DNA from: Thermodesulfobacteriota bacterium
GTDB lineage: Bacteria; Desulfobacterota_D; UBA1144; Nemesobacterales; UBA2774
Direction of reading: 5' to 3'
DNA: 64,000 nt
Assembly: GCA_035325995.1 (NCBI GenBank)
Contig: DAOKYU010000011.1
Coordinates: forward strand, 1 to 64,000
Made by a program: the position numbers and the translations under genes. Below are positions 43,148 to 53,687 of the stretch, in pieces (within the stretch, counting starts at the first letter, position 1; each line of letters opens with the position of its first letter). The notes under the pieces are model-generated. The model did not search any database. It worked only from the letters and a program-made list of their open reading frames with translations, and was not told where the DNA came from.

Positions 43148-43177
43148 ACTATACTGCAATATCCGTACCAATTACAA
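43148..43177 (-). promoter_or_regulatory. Candidate promoter for the acidic protein gene
   Basis: Minus strand TTGTAA (43172-43177), 18-base spacer, TATAGT (43148-43153), about 57 bases upstream of the start codon. Confidence 0.4.
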
Positions 43178-43316
43178 ATTTTTTACAATGTCCAATGTTG
43201 TCAGTGTATTACAACCGGACCTCGGTTATAGCAACCGCTGATATAGTTGATTTTTCTGTGTGTATTCGCACAGTTGACACACGGCTGGAGTGCGTATTCA
43301 CACAAGGATTCCGGGC

Positions 43317-44423
43317 TCACGACGTTCTGAAATTCTTGAGAGCGTCTTTCATCCTGGATACGGCCAATTTCCTGAGGGCCTTCTTCTCGATCTGCCTGAT
43401 ACGCTCTCTCGTGAGCTTGAACTTCCTGCCTATGTCGTCGAGTGTGACGGTTTCGCTTCTGTCTATCCCGAAACGCATCCTGAGAACCTCTTCCTCCTTG
43501 GCGGATAGAAGAGACAGTGAGCTCCGCACACAGTTCTTGAGCTCGTAGTCGATTACCGTGTAGTCCGGAGAGATGGAGTCCTCGTCCACGAGGAAATCGT
43601 AGAGAGTTCTCTTCTCGCCGTCTATGGGAGAATCCATGCTGATCGATTCATTCGTTATCTTGAGAATCCTTTTTACGTATTTCAACTGTACGCCCGAACG
43701 CTTGGCGATCTCTTCGGGCGAGGGGATGCGGCCGGATTCTTTTAAGAGCAGGGATTTTGTCCTGTACACCCTGCTCGTGACTTCTAGGAGGTATACGGGC
43801 ACCCTCACGGCTCCGCGGTGAACGAGTATCGCCCTCGTTATCGATTGGTATATCCACCACGAGGCGTAGGTCGAAAATCTGTAGCCCTTGGTGTGGTCGT
43901 ATCTCTCTATGGCCTTCATGAGGCCTATGTTCCCCTCCTGGATGAGGTCGAGAAAGGGGAGGCCGTGATTGATGTAGCGCTTCGCTATGCTGATGACGAG
44001 CCTCAGGTTGGCGCTGGCGAACCTCTTTTTTAAATCGCCGGCTTTAAGGGAATAAGCTTTTAAGGATGCGTGGAGCCTTTCCCTGTGGGGGCTCGACGGT
44101 GTTTTGTCGAGGTAAGTCCGTATCTGCCGCGCCTTGTGCTCGCACTTCTTCATCTTGGCGGGGATTTCTATTTCCTGTCTGAGCGTAAGGAGCGGCTCCT
44201 TGGCTATGTCGCTGAAATAATCGTTCAGTATCCTGAACTGTTCGTCGGGCGTATTGGCCCCGGCTTCCCGTTTGGTCCGTTTTCCCGTGACAAAATCCTC
44301 CGAGGGATTTTCGTCTTCGAACATGAGATCTGTCTGGAGGTCTACCGTATCGGGGGCCTCTTCGTATGTGCTGCTGAAACTATCCGTCTCGACTCCCGTT
44401 GCTTCGATTTCGCTGTATTTCAT
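43317..44423 (-). CDS. Sigma-70 family RNA polymerase sigma factor (group 2-like)
   Basis: A 368-residue sigma factor when started at ATG 44423, which has GAGAGGA nine bases upstream; a longer frame to 44477 is possible. Region 1.2 is near 85-115 (QFRILNDYFSDIAKEPLL). Region 2 carries ANLRLVISIAKRY, FLDLIQEGN-GLMKA and the RFSTYASWWI core/-10 motif. Region 3 follows, then region 4 with VTLDDIGRKFKLTRERIRQIEKKALRKL in short motifs as the -35 helix-turn-helix. It lacks the long acidic region 1.1/non-conserved insert of a primary RpoD, so it is more like RpoS or another group-2 factor. It may direct stress or stationary-phase genes; the target set is unknown. Confidence 0.88.
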   Translation of the reverse strand: MKYSEIEATGVETDSFSSTYEEAPDTVDLQTDLMFEDENPSEDFVTGKRTKREAGANTPDEQFRILNDYFSDIAKEPLLTLRQEIEIPAKMKKCEHKARQIRTYLDKTPSSPHRERLHASLKAYSLKAGDLKKRFASANLRLVISIAKRYINHGLPFLDLIQEGNIGLMKAIERYDHTKGYRFSTYASWWIYQSITRAILVHRGAVRVPVYLLEVTSRVYRTKSLLLKESGRIPSPEEIAKRSGVQLKYVKRILKITNESISMDSPIDGEKRTLYDFLVDEDSISPDYTVIDYELKNCVRSSLSLLSAKEEEVLRMRFGIDRSETVTLDDIGRKFKLTRERIRQIEKKALRKLAVSRMKDALKNFRTS

Positions 44424-44828
44424 GTGTCCCGGTCCTCTCTGAATTTTTTTGTGCTGGATGCAGTTCGGCGGCAGCATGAGCCTTTTTGTCGGTAACAGGC
44501 CCGAGATTCTTGCCTTCGTTCTCTTTTGATCTTCTAAAGGTGCAATATATGTGCCATATAGTTCAGCCGTACAATTGCTCGTGATGACTGGAGGTTACAA
44601 GATTGGGGCTGTCAAAGATCCGGCTGCCCGGCACGAATGTGTGCAAAATCACACTGTACAGGGTGTACAATTTTAAAACATCGTAGCAGAAATTAATATG
44701 ATATAAAAGCGAATAATGATTAGTGATAATAAAGATATTAGGCTGATTGTGCAATTCTCCGGAAAAAGGATGCCGAACTTGAGACCCAGGCTTGCTTTCA
44801 GAGTATAAGCCTCTGTAAAATCTTATTA
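44424..44828. other. Divergent intergenic region with two adjacent inverted repeats
   Basis: This 405-base gap separates the leftward sigma-factor gene from rightward recG and holds no gene I can support. It contains GTGTG-6-CACAC at 44639-44654 directly followed by TGTACA-3-TGTACA at 44655-44669, a paired palindrome resembling operators. The stretch 44680-44750 is markedly AT-rich. Promoters for both genes must lie here, but I cannot pick a convincing pair of boxes. Confidence 0.4.
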
Positions 44829-47339
44829 ATGTCTCAAGATCTCTCGGATATACTGAAGGCCCTCGAAAAGCCGCTCAAGTTCGCGTCTAAAAACAGCTTC
44901 TCGAAGCTGAATACGGTTAAGTCGCTGGACTCCCTTGTCGGCGACCTGGCCCTGAAGGCGCTTTCGCTCGACCTCACGAATGCGGAGGCAGAGATTATAA
45001 GGGATATCAAGGAAAGTTTCCTCGATTACGAAGGGCTCGAAACGGAGGGGAAAAAGAAGGCTATCCGGAAGGCGCTCGGGGACCTGGAGAGGCTAGGCGA
45101 GCTCCGGAGCGCCGGACGGATATCGGCCGGCGTGGAGAAGCCTCAAAAGCAGCCGGAGGTCTCCCGGAATGAATCCCCGGAAGCGCCCGAAGAAGAGAGG
45201 GGCGACCCGTTCTCGACGCCAGTCCAGTTCATAAAAGGGGTAGGGCCGAGGATAGCGGCGCTCCTCGAAAAGCGGGGCATAAAAACCGTCGGCGACGCGC
45301 TCTATTACTTCCCGAGAAGGTACGAGGACAGGAGGATCATAAAGAAAATATCCCGGGTCGAGCCCGGCCGTCGCGAGACCGTGATGGGAGAGATACTGGC
45401 CGCGGGAAGGGTGAGAACGCGGCGGCGCGCGATATATCAGGCCGTGATTTCCGACGGGAGCGGCACCCTGACGCTGGTATGGTTTCAGTTTAACGAGGGA
45501 TATCTCAGGAATGCGTATAAGAAAGGCGCGCGCGTTATTCTGACCGGCGACGTGACCGTCGGCTATGGTGGGGAGCTCCAGATTATCCACCCGAGGCCGG
45601 AGGATATAGAGGTCATAGACGAGGGCGAGGAAATAGGCGAGGACAACGTTCACTTCGGCCGCATAGTGCCGGTGTATCCGCTCACCGAAGGGATAAAGCA
45701 GAGGCGGATGCGGGGTATCATGAAGTCTGTAGTCGACGGGTATGCCCATGCTGTTTCGCTGCCCGTTCCTCTCGAAATAAGCGCCGGGCGCGGGATAGCG
45801 GACTTCGGCGACGCGCTTTCGAGAGTCCATTTCCCGGAAGGAGACGACAGGGTGATCGATCTCTCCAGGGCTGAAGAGGTATACGGCTCGCCGCCGCACA
45901 GGACGCTCGCGTACTCCGAGTTCTTCTTGATGGAGCTCGGCCTCGCGCTTAAGAAAAGGGACGTCGCCGAGTCGGAGGGTATCGTGTTTCATCCGACGGG
46001 CGGGCTCAGGGAGAGGCTTTTGTCGAGCCTGGCGTTCGGGCTCACTTCGGCGCAGAAACGGGTGCTTTCGGAGATAGAGGCCGACATGATATCCCCGCGT
46101 CCGATGAACAGGCTCCTTCAGGGGGACGTCGGGAGCGGGAAGACCATAGTTGCCATAATGTCCATGCTCGCAGCCGTAGAGAGCGGGTATCAGGCCGTTC
46201 TCATGGCCCCGACCGAGATACTCGCCGAGCAGCACCTGTCGTCCGTCCTTAATTCCATGAAGGGTATGGGCGTCCGCGTCGTATTTTTAAAGAGCGGCAT
46301 GGGAAAGCGCGAGAAGAATGCATATTACAAGGCGCTCGCGTCGGGCGAGGCGCAGATAGCCGTCGGTACGCACGCGCTACTCCAGGAGAAGGTGGATTTC
46401 CGGAACCTCGGCCTCGTCGTAATCGACGAGCAGCACAGATTCGGCGTGCTCCAGAGGGCGAGCCTCATGGGGAAGGGCGTAAATCCGGACGTCCTTGTAA
46501 TGACTGCCACTCCGATACCGAGGACTCTCGCTCTTACCGTCTACGGCGACCTCGAGGTGTCGGTCCTCGACGAGATGCCGCCCGGGAGGAAGGCGGTCAG
46601 GACGCGCGTGTTTTACGACCAGAAGGGCTCGCGCGAGAAGGCGTACGATATAGTCAGGAAAGAGATTGAAAAGGGGAGGCAGGCTTACGTCGTCTATCCT
46701 ATGATAGAGGAGTCGGAAAATCCTGATTTTAAGGACATTAAATACGCCACCCGGATGGCCGAGGAGCTCGGAAATGAAATCTTCCCGGATTTTACAGTCG
46801 GGCTCCTTCACGGCAGGATGAAGCCCGAGGAAAAAGACGCCGTCATGAGGCGGTTCATAGCCGGGCACGTGAATATTCTTGTCTCGACGACCGTCATAGA
46901 GGTCGGCGTGGACGTTCCCAACGCGACCGTTATGGTTATCGAAAACGCCGAGAGGTTCGGGCTCACGCAGCTTCATCAATTGAGGGGCCGGATAGGGAGG
47001 GGAGGGCACGATTCCCACTGCATACTGATTTCGGGCTTCAAGCGGTCCGGGGATGCTGATAAGCGGCTCTCTATAATGGCGGAAACCTCCGACGGGTTCA
47101 GGATCGCCGAAGCCGATCTTATGATCAGGGGCCCGGGGGACTTCCTCGGCACAAAACAGTCGGGCCTGCCTCAGTTCAGGTTCGCTGATATCCTGAGAGA
47201 CTGGAAGATACTCGAAGAGGCGAGGGAGGATGCGTTCAGGCTCGTGTCCGAGGACCCGGCGCTCTCGAAATATCCGGAGCTTCGGGAAGAGGTCACGAGA
47301 AGGTACGGGAGCATATTCGAGCTGCCCGCCATATCCTGA
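44829..47339 (+). CDS. recG: ATP-dependent DNA helicase RecG
   Basis: Branch-migration helicase that remodels stalled forks and Holliday junctions, 836 residues. Compared with the 693-residue E. coli enzyme there is an N-terminal extension of about 130 residues, as in several non-enterobacterial RecGs. The wedge/OB domain begins around residue 135 (QFIKGVGPRIAALLEKRGI in part). Helicase motifs: GDVGSGKT (I), APTEILA (Ia), DEQHRFG (II), MTATPIPRTL (III), then STTVIEVGVDVPNA (V) and QLRGRIGRG (VI). The C-terminal QSGLPQFRFADI segment is typical of RecG. Confidence 0.96.
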   Translation: MSQDLSDILKALEKPLKFASKNSFSKLNTVKSLDSLVGDLALKALSLDLTNAEAEIIRDIKESFLDYEGLETEGKKKAIRKALGDLERLGELRSAGRISAGVEKPQKQPEVSRNESPEAPEEERGDPFSTPVQFIKGVGPRIAALLEKRGIKTVGDALYYFPRRYEDRRIIKKISRVEPGRRETVMGEILAAGRVRTRRRAIYQAVISDGSGTLTLVWFQFNEGYLRNAYKKGARVILTGDVTVGYGGELQIIHPRPEDIEVIDEGEEIGEDNVHFGRIVPVYPLTEGIKQRRMRGIMKSVVDGYAHAVSLPVPLEISAGRGIADFGDALSRVHFPEGDDRVIDLSRAEEVYGSPPHRTLAYSEFFLMELGLALKKRDVAESEGIVFHPTGGLRERLLSSLAFGLTSAQKRVLSEIEADMISPRPMNRLLQGDVGSGKTIVAIMSMLAAVESGYQAVLMAPTEILAEQHLSSVLNSMKGMGVRVVFLKSGMGKREKNAYYKALASGEAQIAVGTHALLQEKVDFRNLGLVVIDEQHRFGVLQRASLMGKGVNPDVLVMTATPIPRTLALTVYGDLEVSVLDEMPPGRKAVRTRVFYDQKGSREKAYDIVRKEIEKGRQAYVVYPMIEESENPDFKDIKYATRMAEELGNEIFPDFTVGLLHGRMKPEEKDAVMRRFIAGHVNILVSTTVIEVGVDVPNATVMVIENAERFGLTQLHQLRGRIGRGGHDSHCILISGFKRSGDADKRLSIMAETSDGFRIAEADLMIRGPGDFLGTKQSGLPQFRFADILRDWKILEEAREDAFRLVSEDPALSKYPELREEVTRRYGSIFELPAIS

Positions 47340-47361
47340 GTCCCGTCACCTATTTTGTGCG

Positions 47362-47410
47362 AAAAAAAACGCCCGGCGCTGTATCCGACAGGCCGGGCGT
47401 CTGTTTTTTT
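47362..47410. terminator. Bidirectional terminator between recG and sucB
   Basis: An 8-bp GC-rich stem (CGCCCGGC 47370-47377 with GCCGGGCG 47392-47399) has eight A residues on its left and seven T on its right. It therefore gives a U tract for both the rightward recG and leftward sucAB transcripts. Confidence 0.9.
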
Positions 47411-47429
47411 GCCGTTTTTATAGCCTCGA

Positions 47430-48683
47430 TTATCCTTCGAGGAGGAGCGATTCCGGGTCTTCTATGAGCTCTTTTATCTTGACGAGGAACTGTACGGCCT
47501 CGCGCCCGTCGACGATGCGGTGATCGTAGCTGAGAGCGACGTACATCATCGGGCGTATCCTGACCTCGCCGCTCACCGCCATGGGGCGCTCCTCTATCTT
47601 GTGGAGTCCGAGTATACCGACCTGCGGCGGGTTCAGAATGGGCGTGCTCATGAGCGATCCGAATACGCCGCCGTTCGTGATCGTGAACGTCCCGCCCATG
47701 ATTTCCTCGAGGCTGAGGGCGTTGTCTTCGGCCCTCTGGGCGTAGTCCTTGATTTTCTTCTCGATATCGGCGAAGGACATGCTGTCGGCGTTCCTCAGCA
47801 CCGGTACGACGAGCCCTTCGGTCGCCCCTATAGCGACGCCTATATCGTAGTAGTTCTTTAGAATCATGTCGTCGCCTTCAATCTCGGCGTTTACCTGCGG
47901 GAACGCCTTGAGCGCCCCAATCGACGCCTTTACGAAGAAGGAGTTTAGGCCGAGGTTGACGCCGTACTTTTCCTTGAAGGCGTCTTTTCTTCTCTTCCTG
48001 AGGTCCATGACCGCGCCCATGTCTATCTCGTTGAACGTGGTGAGCATGGCGGTCGTCTGAGTGGCCTCGAGCATGCGGCGGGCGATCGTCCTTCTCCTGC
48101 GGGACATCTTTACGCGCTCCTCGCGCGCGTCGCGCGATATGTGGAGGATAGCCGGCGCTTCCTTGGGTGCCTGTATGACCGCGGTGGAGGGGCTCTTCGC
48201 CGGCTCTTCTTTTGCGGGCTGCGCCGATTCCTTCGCTATGTAGGCCTCGACGTCTTCTTTCGTGACGCGTCCGCTCGGGCCGGTGCCCTGGACCTTGGAC
48301 ACGTCTACATTGTTCTCTTCGGCGACTCGCTTCGCGACGGGCGTGACCCTCTCTTCCGTCTCCTGCTTGGGGGCTTCCTTTACGGGCTCGGGCGCCGGCT
48401 CGGAGGCCCTGGCGGCTTCCCTGGCCGGGGCCGCTTCCCCTGCCTTGCCTTCTTCTATGGAGCCCAGAACTTCTCCTACCTCGACGTCCTCGCCGTCCTG
48501 CTTGAGTATCTTGGAGAGGACGCCCTGCTTTTCCGCGGCGACTTCGAAGTTGGCCTTTTCGGTCTCGAGCTCGACGAGCGCTTCGCCGATCTTGACAGGG
48601 TCTCCCTCGGCCTTGAACCACCTAACTATGGTGGCTTCGACCACCGATTCCCCCAATTCCGGAACTTTAATCTCTATAGCCAT
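47430..48683 (-). CDS. sucB: Dihydrolipoyllysine-residue succinyltransferase (E2 of 2-oxoglutarate dehydrogenase)
   Basis: E2 core of the 2-oxoglutarate dehydrogenase complex of the TCA cycle, 417 residues. The N-terminal lipoyl domain has Lys43 in LETEKANFEV. An Ala/Pro/Glu-rich linker, the E3/E1-binding domain (VTPVAKRVAEENNVDVSKV near 112-130) and the catalytic domain with SYDHRIVDGREAV near the C-terminus follow. The His and Asp of the DHRIVDG motif are the acyltransferase residues. It lies 18 bases after sucA. No lpd (E3) gene is in the window, so E3 must come from elsewhere. Confidence 0.95.
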   Translation of the reverse strand: MAIEIKVPELGESVVEATIVRWFKAEGDPVKIGEALVELETEKANFEVAAEKQGVLSKILKQDGEDVEVGEVLGSIEEGKAGEAAPAREAARASEPAPEPVKEAPKQETEERVTPVAKRVAEENNVDVSKVQGTGPSGRVTKEDVEAYIAKESAQPAKEEPAKSPSTAVIQAPKEAPAILHISRDAREERVKMSRRRRTIARRMLEATQTTAMLTTFNEIDMGAVMDLRKRRKDAFKEKYGVNLGLNSFFVKASIGALKAFPQVNAEIEGDDMILKNYYDIGVAIGATEGLVVPVLRNADSMSFADIEKKIKDYAQRAEDNALSLEEIMGGTFTITNGGVFGSLMSTPILNPPQVGILGLHKIEERPMAVSGEVRIRPMMYVALSYDHRIVDGREAVQFLVKIKELIEDPESLLLEG

Positions 48684-48701
48684 GTCGTTTTCTCCAGTTT
48701 T

Positions 48702-51515
48702 CTATACGTTTCTTACCCAAGTGATGCCAAGCTCGTCCAGATTGGGCAGGGGCTTTCCTATCAGGAAAGCCTGCTTTATCAGGGCTTCCTGGTTCACCTT
48801 GTGCATCGAAGCCAGCCCTTCGGAGGGGCTCGAGTTCCGTCTCCTGCCGATATAGTGAAGCAGGGTGCGGCCCTTTATGAACTTCCTCAGGAAGGGGTAC
48901 ATGAACATCCATGCACCCATATTCTCGGGCTCTTCCTGAAGCCATACGACTTCCTTGAGCCTGGGATATCTTTCGAGCACCTGGGTGAGTTTTTTCGTCG
49001 GAATAGGATAAAGCTGCTCTACCCGCGCTATAGCTATGTCTTTTGAATTCTGTTTTCTCTGCTCGCTGGAAACGAGATCGACATAGACCTTGCCGCTGCA
49101 GAGTATGAGCCTCTTCACACCCTTGGCCTGTGCGTCGCTCATTTCGTCGTCGATTACGGGCTGCCACGAGCCTTCGGCGAGATCCCTCGGGGTGGAGAAT
49201 ATCATCTGATTCCTGAGGAGGCTCTTCGGAGTGAGCACTACGAGAGGAAGGGGGTCTTCGGTGAGCACCCCTGCCTGTCTTCTCAGAAGATGGAAGTACT
49301 GCGCCGCCGTCGTGCAGTTGGCTATGCGCATATTGCCCTCGGCCGCCGAGTTCAGGAACCTGCTGAGTCGCCCTGAGGAGTGGTCCGGGCCCTGTCCTTC
49401 GTAACCGTGCGGAAGAAGGAGGACGAGCGACGGGGTCTGCCCCCATTTTGCCCTGGCCGAAACGAAGTATTCGTCTATTATCGTCTGCGCGCCGTTGATA
49501 AAGTCGCCGTACTGGGCTTCCCATATTATGAGCCTTCCCGGCTCCTGGATGTTGTAGCCGTATTCAAACCCTATACACGCGTTTTCGGTAAGAGGGCTGT
49601 TGTATATTTCGAATGCCGCTTTGGACTGCGGGAAATTCTGAAGCGGTGTGTAGGACGTGCCCTTTTCGAAATCGTAAAGGACGGCGTGCCTGTGGCTGAA
49701 CGTCCCGCGTTCGCTGTCCTGGCCGGTGAAGCGTATGGAAGTGCCGTCCGCGAGTATCGTCGCGAGGGCGAGGTCTTCGGCCGCCGCCCAGTCTATGGTC
49801 TTTTCGTCTATGTTCTCCAGGGCGGCTTCCCTTCTTTCCCGGGCTCTTCTAAGCTTCGGGTTGATCGTGAAATCCCCGGGGAGGCTCATGAGAGCCGAAT
49901 TTATGCTCCTGAGCTCTTCCAGCGGAACGGCCGTCTTTATCTTCTGGGCCGCACCTGCCGGGGGCTTGGCCGCGAGCATATCTTCGGGGATGTCGTCCGG
50001 CGTCAGAGACTCGAAATCGCTGTGAAGCACTTCATTGTACTTGTTAACGAGCTCCTCTGCCTCGTCCGCGGTTATTATCTTTCTTTCTATAAGCCTTGAC
50101 GCCCATACCTCCCTGGCCGTCGGATGGTTGTCGATTATCTTGTACATCTGGGGCTGCGTGAATGCCGGCTCGTCCGCCTCGTTGTGCCCGTGCCGCCTGT
50201 ATCCGACGAGGTCTATGAGGAAGTCCTTGTGGAAACGGGCCTTGTATGCGAAGGCGAGACGCGCGCATTCGATGCACGCCTCGGGGTCGTCGGCGTTTAC
50301 GTGGACTACCGGGATGTCGAAGCCCTTCGCGAGGTCGCTCGCGTATATGGTGCTCCTGCTGTTCTCGGGAAGGGCCGTATACCCGAGCTGGTTGTTCGTT
50401 ATAACGTGTATAGTGCCGCCTGTGTGGTATCCCTCGAGGCCGCCGAGGTTCAAGGTCTCGGAAACTATGCCCTGACCTGGGAACGCGGCGTCGCCGTGCA
50501 CGAGTATCGGGAGCGAAACGCTCGGGTCGAACACGGGCTTTCCGGGCTTGTCGACGGACGTTCCCGCGGCCCTTGCCATCCCCTCGACCACGGGGTTTAC
50601 CGATTCGAGGTGGCTCGGGTTAGGCGACAGTATTATCTGCATTTCTATGGCCCTGCCGTTCTTTACGGCGTGGCGGGCCCCTTCGTGGTATTTGACGTCT
50701 CCCGTCCATCCCATGAAGTCGCGGAAGTCCCTCTGGAGTATCGGGTCCTTGAATTTTATTAGGGTGCCCCTGTAGCCCTTGTTGAGCACGTGGTGCATGA
50801 CGTTGAGCCTTCCCCTGTGGGCCATGCCGAGGAGGATGTTGTGAATGCCCGACTCGGCGGAAAGGCCGACTATTTCGTTAAGTATGGGTACGAGCATGTC
50901 CACGCCTTCGATCGAAAAGCGGAACTTGCCGGGAAATATGCGGTGAAGGAAACGCTCTAGAACCTCGACCTGCGTCAGGCTTTCGAGGAGCTGCTTTTCG
51001 TTGATAGGATCCTTGGGGGGCCTGAACGAGGCGGATTCGGCCGCTTCCCTCAGCCACCTTCTCTCTTCGAGAGAATTAATGTGGTAGTAGTCGAATCCTA
51101 TTGCCGAGGAATATACCGACCGAAGGCCCTGTATCGCCTCGAGCGCGTTGGCCGCCCTGTCGGCTATGGGGCTGTCGATGATGCCGGGCGGCAGGGCGCG
51201 GAGGTCGTCCTCCGTTACCCCGTGAGTCGCCGGATCGAGAGCCGGGTCGCCGGTGGGAGTGCTCCCGAGCGGATCGATTTTTGCCGCGAGGTGGCCGAAA
51301 ACCCTTATCGCCTGGGCGAGGTTGACCGCTCCGACGATCTTCTGAATGTCGTGGCCCGCAGCGGCGGCCTGACGGCCGTCGCCTATCTCGGGACGCATTT
51401 TGTCAAAAATCGTTCTCGTGGTTGAATCGACTGAATCCGGATCCTTCAGATAACGCTCGTAGAGGTCAAGTACGTAACCCGAGTTGGGTCCGTGAAAAAT
51501 GTGCGAAATATCCAT
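48702..51515 (-). CDS. sucA: 2-oxoglutarate dehydrogenase E1 component
   Basis: Thiamine-diphosphate-dependent decarboxylase that starts the conversion of 2-oxoglutarate to succinyl-CoA, 937 residues, the standard length. Visible motifs: the N-terminal NSGYVLDLYERYLKDP used for E2 binding, LLGMAHRGRLNVM near 231, the ThDP region GDAAFPGQGIVSETLNL near 350 and NNQLGYTA near 381, VGYRRHGHNEADEP near 447, and the GYEGQGPDHSSGRL region of the pyrimidine-binding half. Operon with sucB; the pair shares a terminator with recG. Confidence 0.96.
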   Translation of the reverse strand: MDISHIFHGPNSGYVLDLYERYLKDPDSVDSTTRTIFDKMRPEIGDGRQAAAAGHDIQKIVGAVNLAQAIRVFGHLAAKIDPLGSTPTGDPALDPATHGVTEDDLRALPPGIIDSPIADRAANALEAIQGLRSVYSSAIGFDYYHINSLEERRWLREAAESASFRPPKDPINEKQLLESLTQVEVLERFLHRIFPGKFRFSIEGVDMLVPILNEIVGLSAESGIHNILLGMAHRGRLNVMHHVLNKGYRGTLIKFKDPILQRDFRDFMGWTGDVKYHEGARHAVKNGRAIEMQIILSPNPSHLESVNPVVEGMARAAGTSVDKPGKPVFDPSVSLPILVHGDAAFPGQGIVSETLNLGGLEGYHTGGTIHVITNNQLGYTALPENSRSTIYASDLAKGFDIPVVHVNADDPEACIECARLAFAYKARFHKDFLIDLVGYRRHGHNEADEPAFTQPQMYKIIDNHPTAREVWASRLIERKIITADEAEELVNKYNEVLHSDFESLTPDDIPEDMLAAKPPAGAAQKIKTAVPLEELRSINSALMSLPGDFTINPKLRRARERREAALENIDEKTIDWAAAEDLALATILADGTSIRFTGQDSERGTFSHRHAVLYDFEKGTSYTPLQNFPQSKAAFEIYNSPLTENACIGFEYGYNIQEPGRLIIWEAQYGDFINGAQTIIDEYFVSARAKWGQTPSLVLLLPHGYEGQGPDHSSGRLSRFLNSAAEGNMRIANCTTAAQYFHLLRRQAGVLTEDPLPLVVLTPKSLLRNQMIFSTPRDLAEGSWQPVIDDEMSDAQAKGVKRLILCSGKVYVDLVSSEQRKQNSKDIAIARVEQLYPIPTKKLTQVLERYPRLKEVVWLQEEPENMGAWMFMYPFLRKFIKGRTLLHYIGRRRNSSPSEGLASMHKVNQEALIKQAFLIGKPLPNLDELGITWVRNV

Positions 51516-52007
51516 ATATTTCCCTATTCAATCAATAGTATTTATTTCTAAACGGATTGGCTTGAATGCCTGAAATTTCGGATAGTATATTAGCATATTA
51601 ATGTAAATGCCGCAATCCAGCCGTGCCTAAAATTATAACAATTTTAAGCTTTTGTGTTGCCTTCGGACGCCGCGGCGCAGAGCGTTGTGGCGTCCCCGGC
51701 CGATTTGGGTAGGGGAAACGGAAAATCCCGCTCTTTTGCCTCTTGTTCGAACGCCCGATGTAAAGCCCCAGGTGCAGCCATCTCCGCCGATAATCTTTAA
51801 GTATATACTGCTCTCCGGCAAGTAGAAGACGAAGAATGCAGGTTTTTGAAAAATAGTCCGCGCCCTGCGCCGCGCGCCGTGTGATGAGTGCGGGGTCGTC
51901 CGGCCTGAATTTGGGTTTGGAATAGGATTCCGCGGCGGTTATTCTATAATCTCCGTAACGGAGCGTGTGCCCTTTGAACACGGCGGGGGCCCGGGATTTC
52001 GACCCAT
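51516..52007. other. 492-base intergenic region; no supported gene; possible operator near 51950
   Basis: This region separates leftward sucA from the rightward ABC-transporter operon. A 127-codon minus-strand frame (51598-51981) has no recognisable domain, good start signal or neighbour support, and I do not call it. At 51945-51950 a perfect TATAAT is followed immediately by the 13-base palindrome CTCCGTAACGGAG (51951-51963), placed where a repressor would cover the transcription start. No matching -35 is evident. Confidence 0.35.
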
Positions 52008-52934
<927 letters not shown>

Positions 52935-53687
52935 ATGAGTGCATTTTACCCCGTACTTAAAAGGGAGCTGAGGTCGTATTTCGCGTCCCCGCTGGCGTAC
53001 ATCATACTCGTGGTCTTTCAGGTTATTTCGGCAAGGTTCTTTTTCCTGTATCTTCAGGGATTTTTGCAGTTCCAGCTCGATCCGAGCTATCAGCTCCAGA
53101 CAGGGGACCTCAACCTCAATAACCTCGTGATACTCCCTTACTTCGGCACGATCAGCATCGTCCTTTTGCTCATAGTGCCGCTTATTACGATGCGTCTCAT
53201 CGCGGACGAGAAGAAAAACTACACGGCGGAGCTCCTCTTCACCTCGCCTATACGCCTGAGAACGATAGTGTTCGGGAAATTTGCCGCGGCTCTCATACTC
53301 CTTATATTGATGCTGGTCCTCTCGTCGATAAACGTGTTCGTGCTCATGGTCCACGGGAATCCGGATCTGGGGGCCGTGCTTTCGGGCTACATCGGGCTAT
53401 TCCTTCTGGGGGCGTCGTTCCTGGCGATAGGGATATTCGCATCGTCGCTTACGGACAATCAGCTCATCGCCGCCGTCATCAGCTTCGGCGTTCTTCTCGT
53501 GCTCTGGCTCGTAGGCGCGCTGTCCGACGCCGAGAGCAGCATTCTCGGATACCTGTCCGTTATTAACCACTACGAGGATTTCGGGAAAGGGATAATCGAT
53601 CTTAAGGACGTCGTCTACTACATTTCGCTCATCTCGCTCGGCCTTTTCCTGACGTACTCGGCTCTCGAATCGGAGAGGTGGAGATGA
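52935..53687 (+). CDS. ABC-2 type permease, GldF-like
   Basis: A 250-residue membrane protein with six predicted transmembrane helices. The N-terminus KRELRSYFASPLAYIILVVF is the amphipathic/first-helix pattern of GldF-type permeases, and EKKNYTAELLFTSPI-L-TIVFGKF follows helix 2. It immediately follows the ATPase gene and its stop overlaps the next start (ATGA). A homodimer with two ATPase subunits is the expected core transporter. Confidence 0.88.
   Translation: MSAFYPVLKRELRSYFASPLAYIILVVFQVISARFFFLYLQGFLQFQLDPSYQLQTGDLNLNNLVILPYFGTISIVLLLIVPLITMRLIADEKKNYTAELLFTSPIRLRTIVFGKFAAALILLILMLVLSSINVFVLMVHGNPDLGAVLSGYIGLFLLGASFLAIGIFASSLTDNQLIAAVISFGVLLVLWLVGALSDAESSILGYLSVINHYEDFGKGIIDLKDVVYYISLISLGLFLTYSALESERWR

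Noticed and set aside
51598..51981. A 127-codon minus-strand frame between sucA and the ABC transporter
   Set aside because: It has no recognisable domain, no Shine-Dalgarno and no neighbour logic. A faint resemblance of short pieces in two frames to GIY-YIG-type sequences was too weak to claim a decayed gene.
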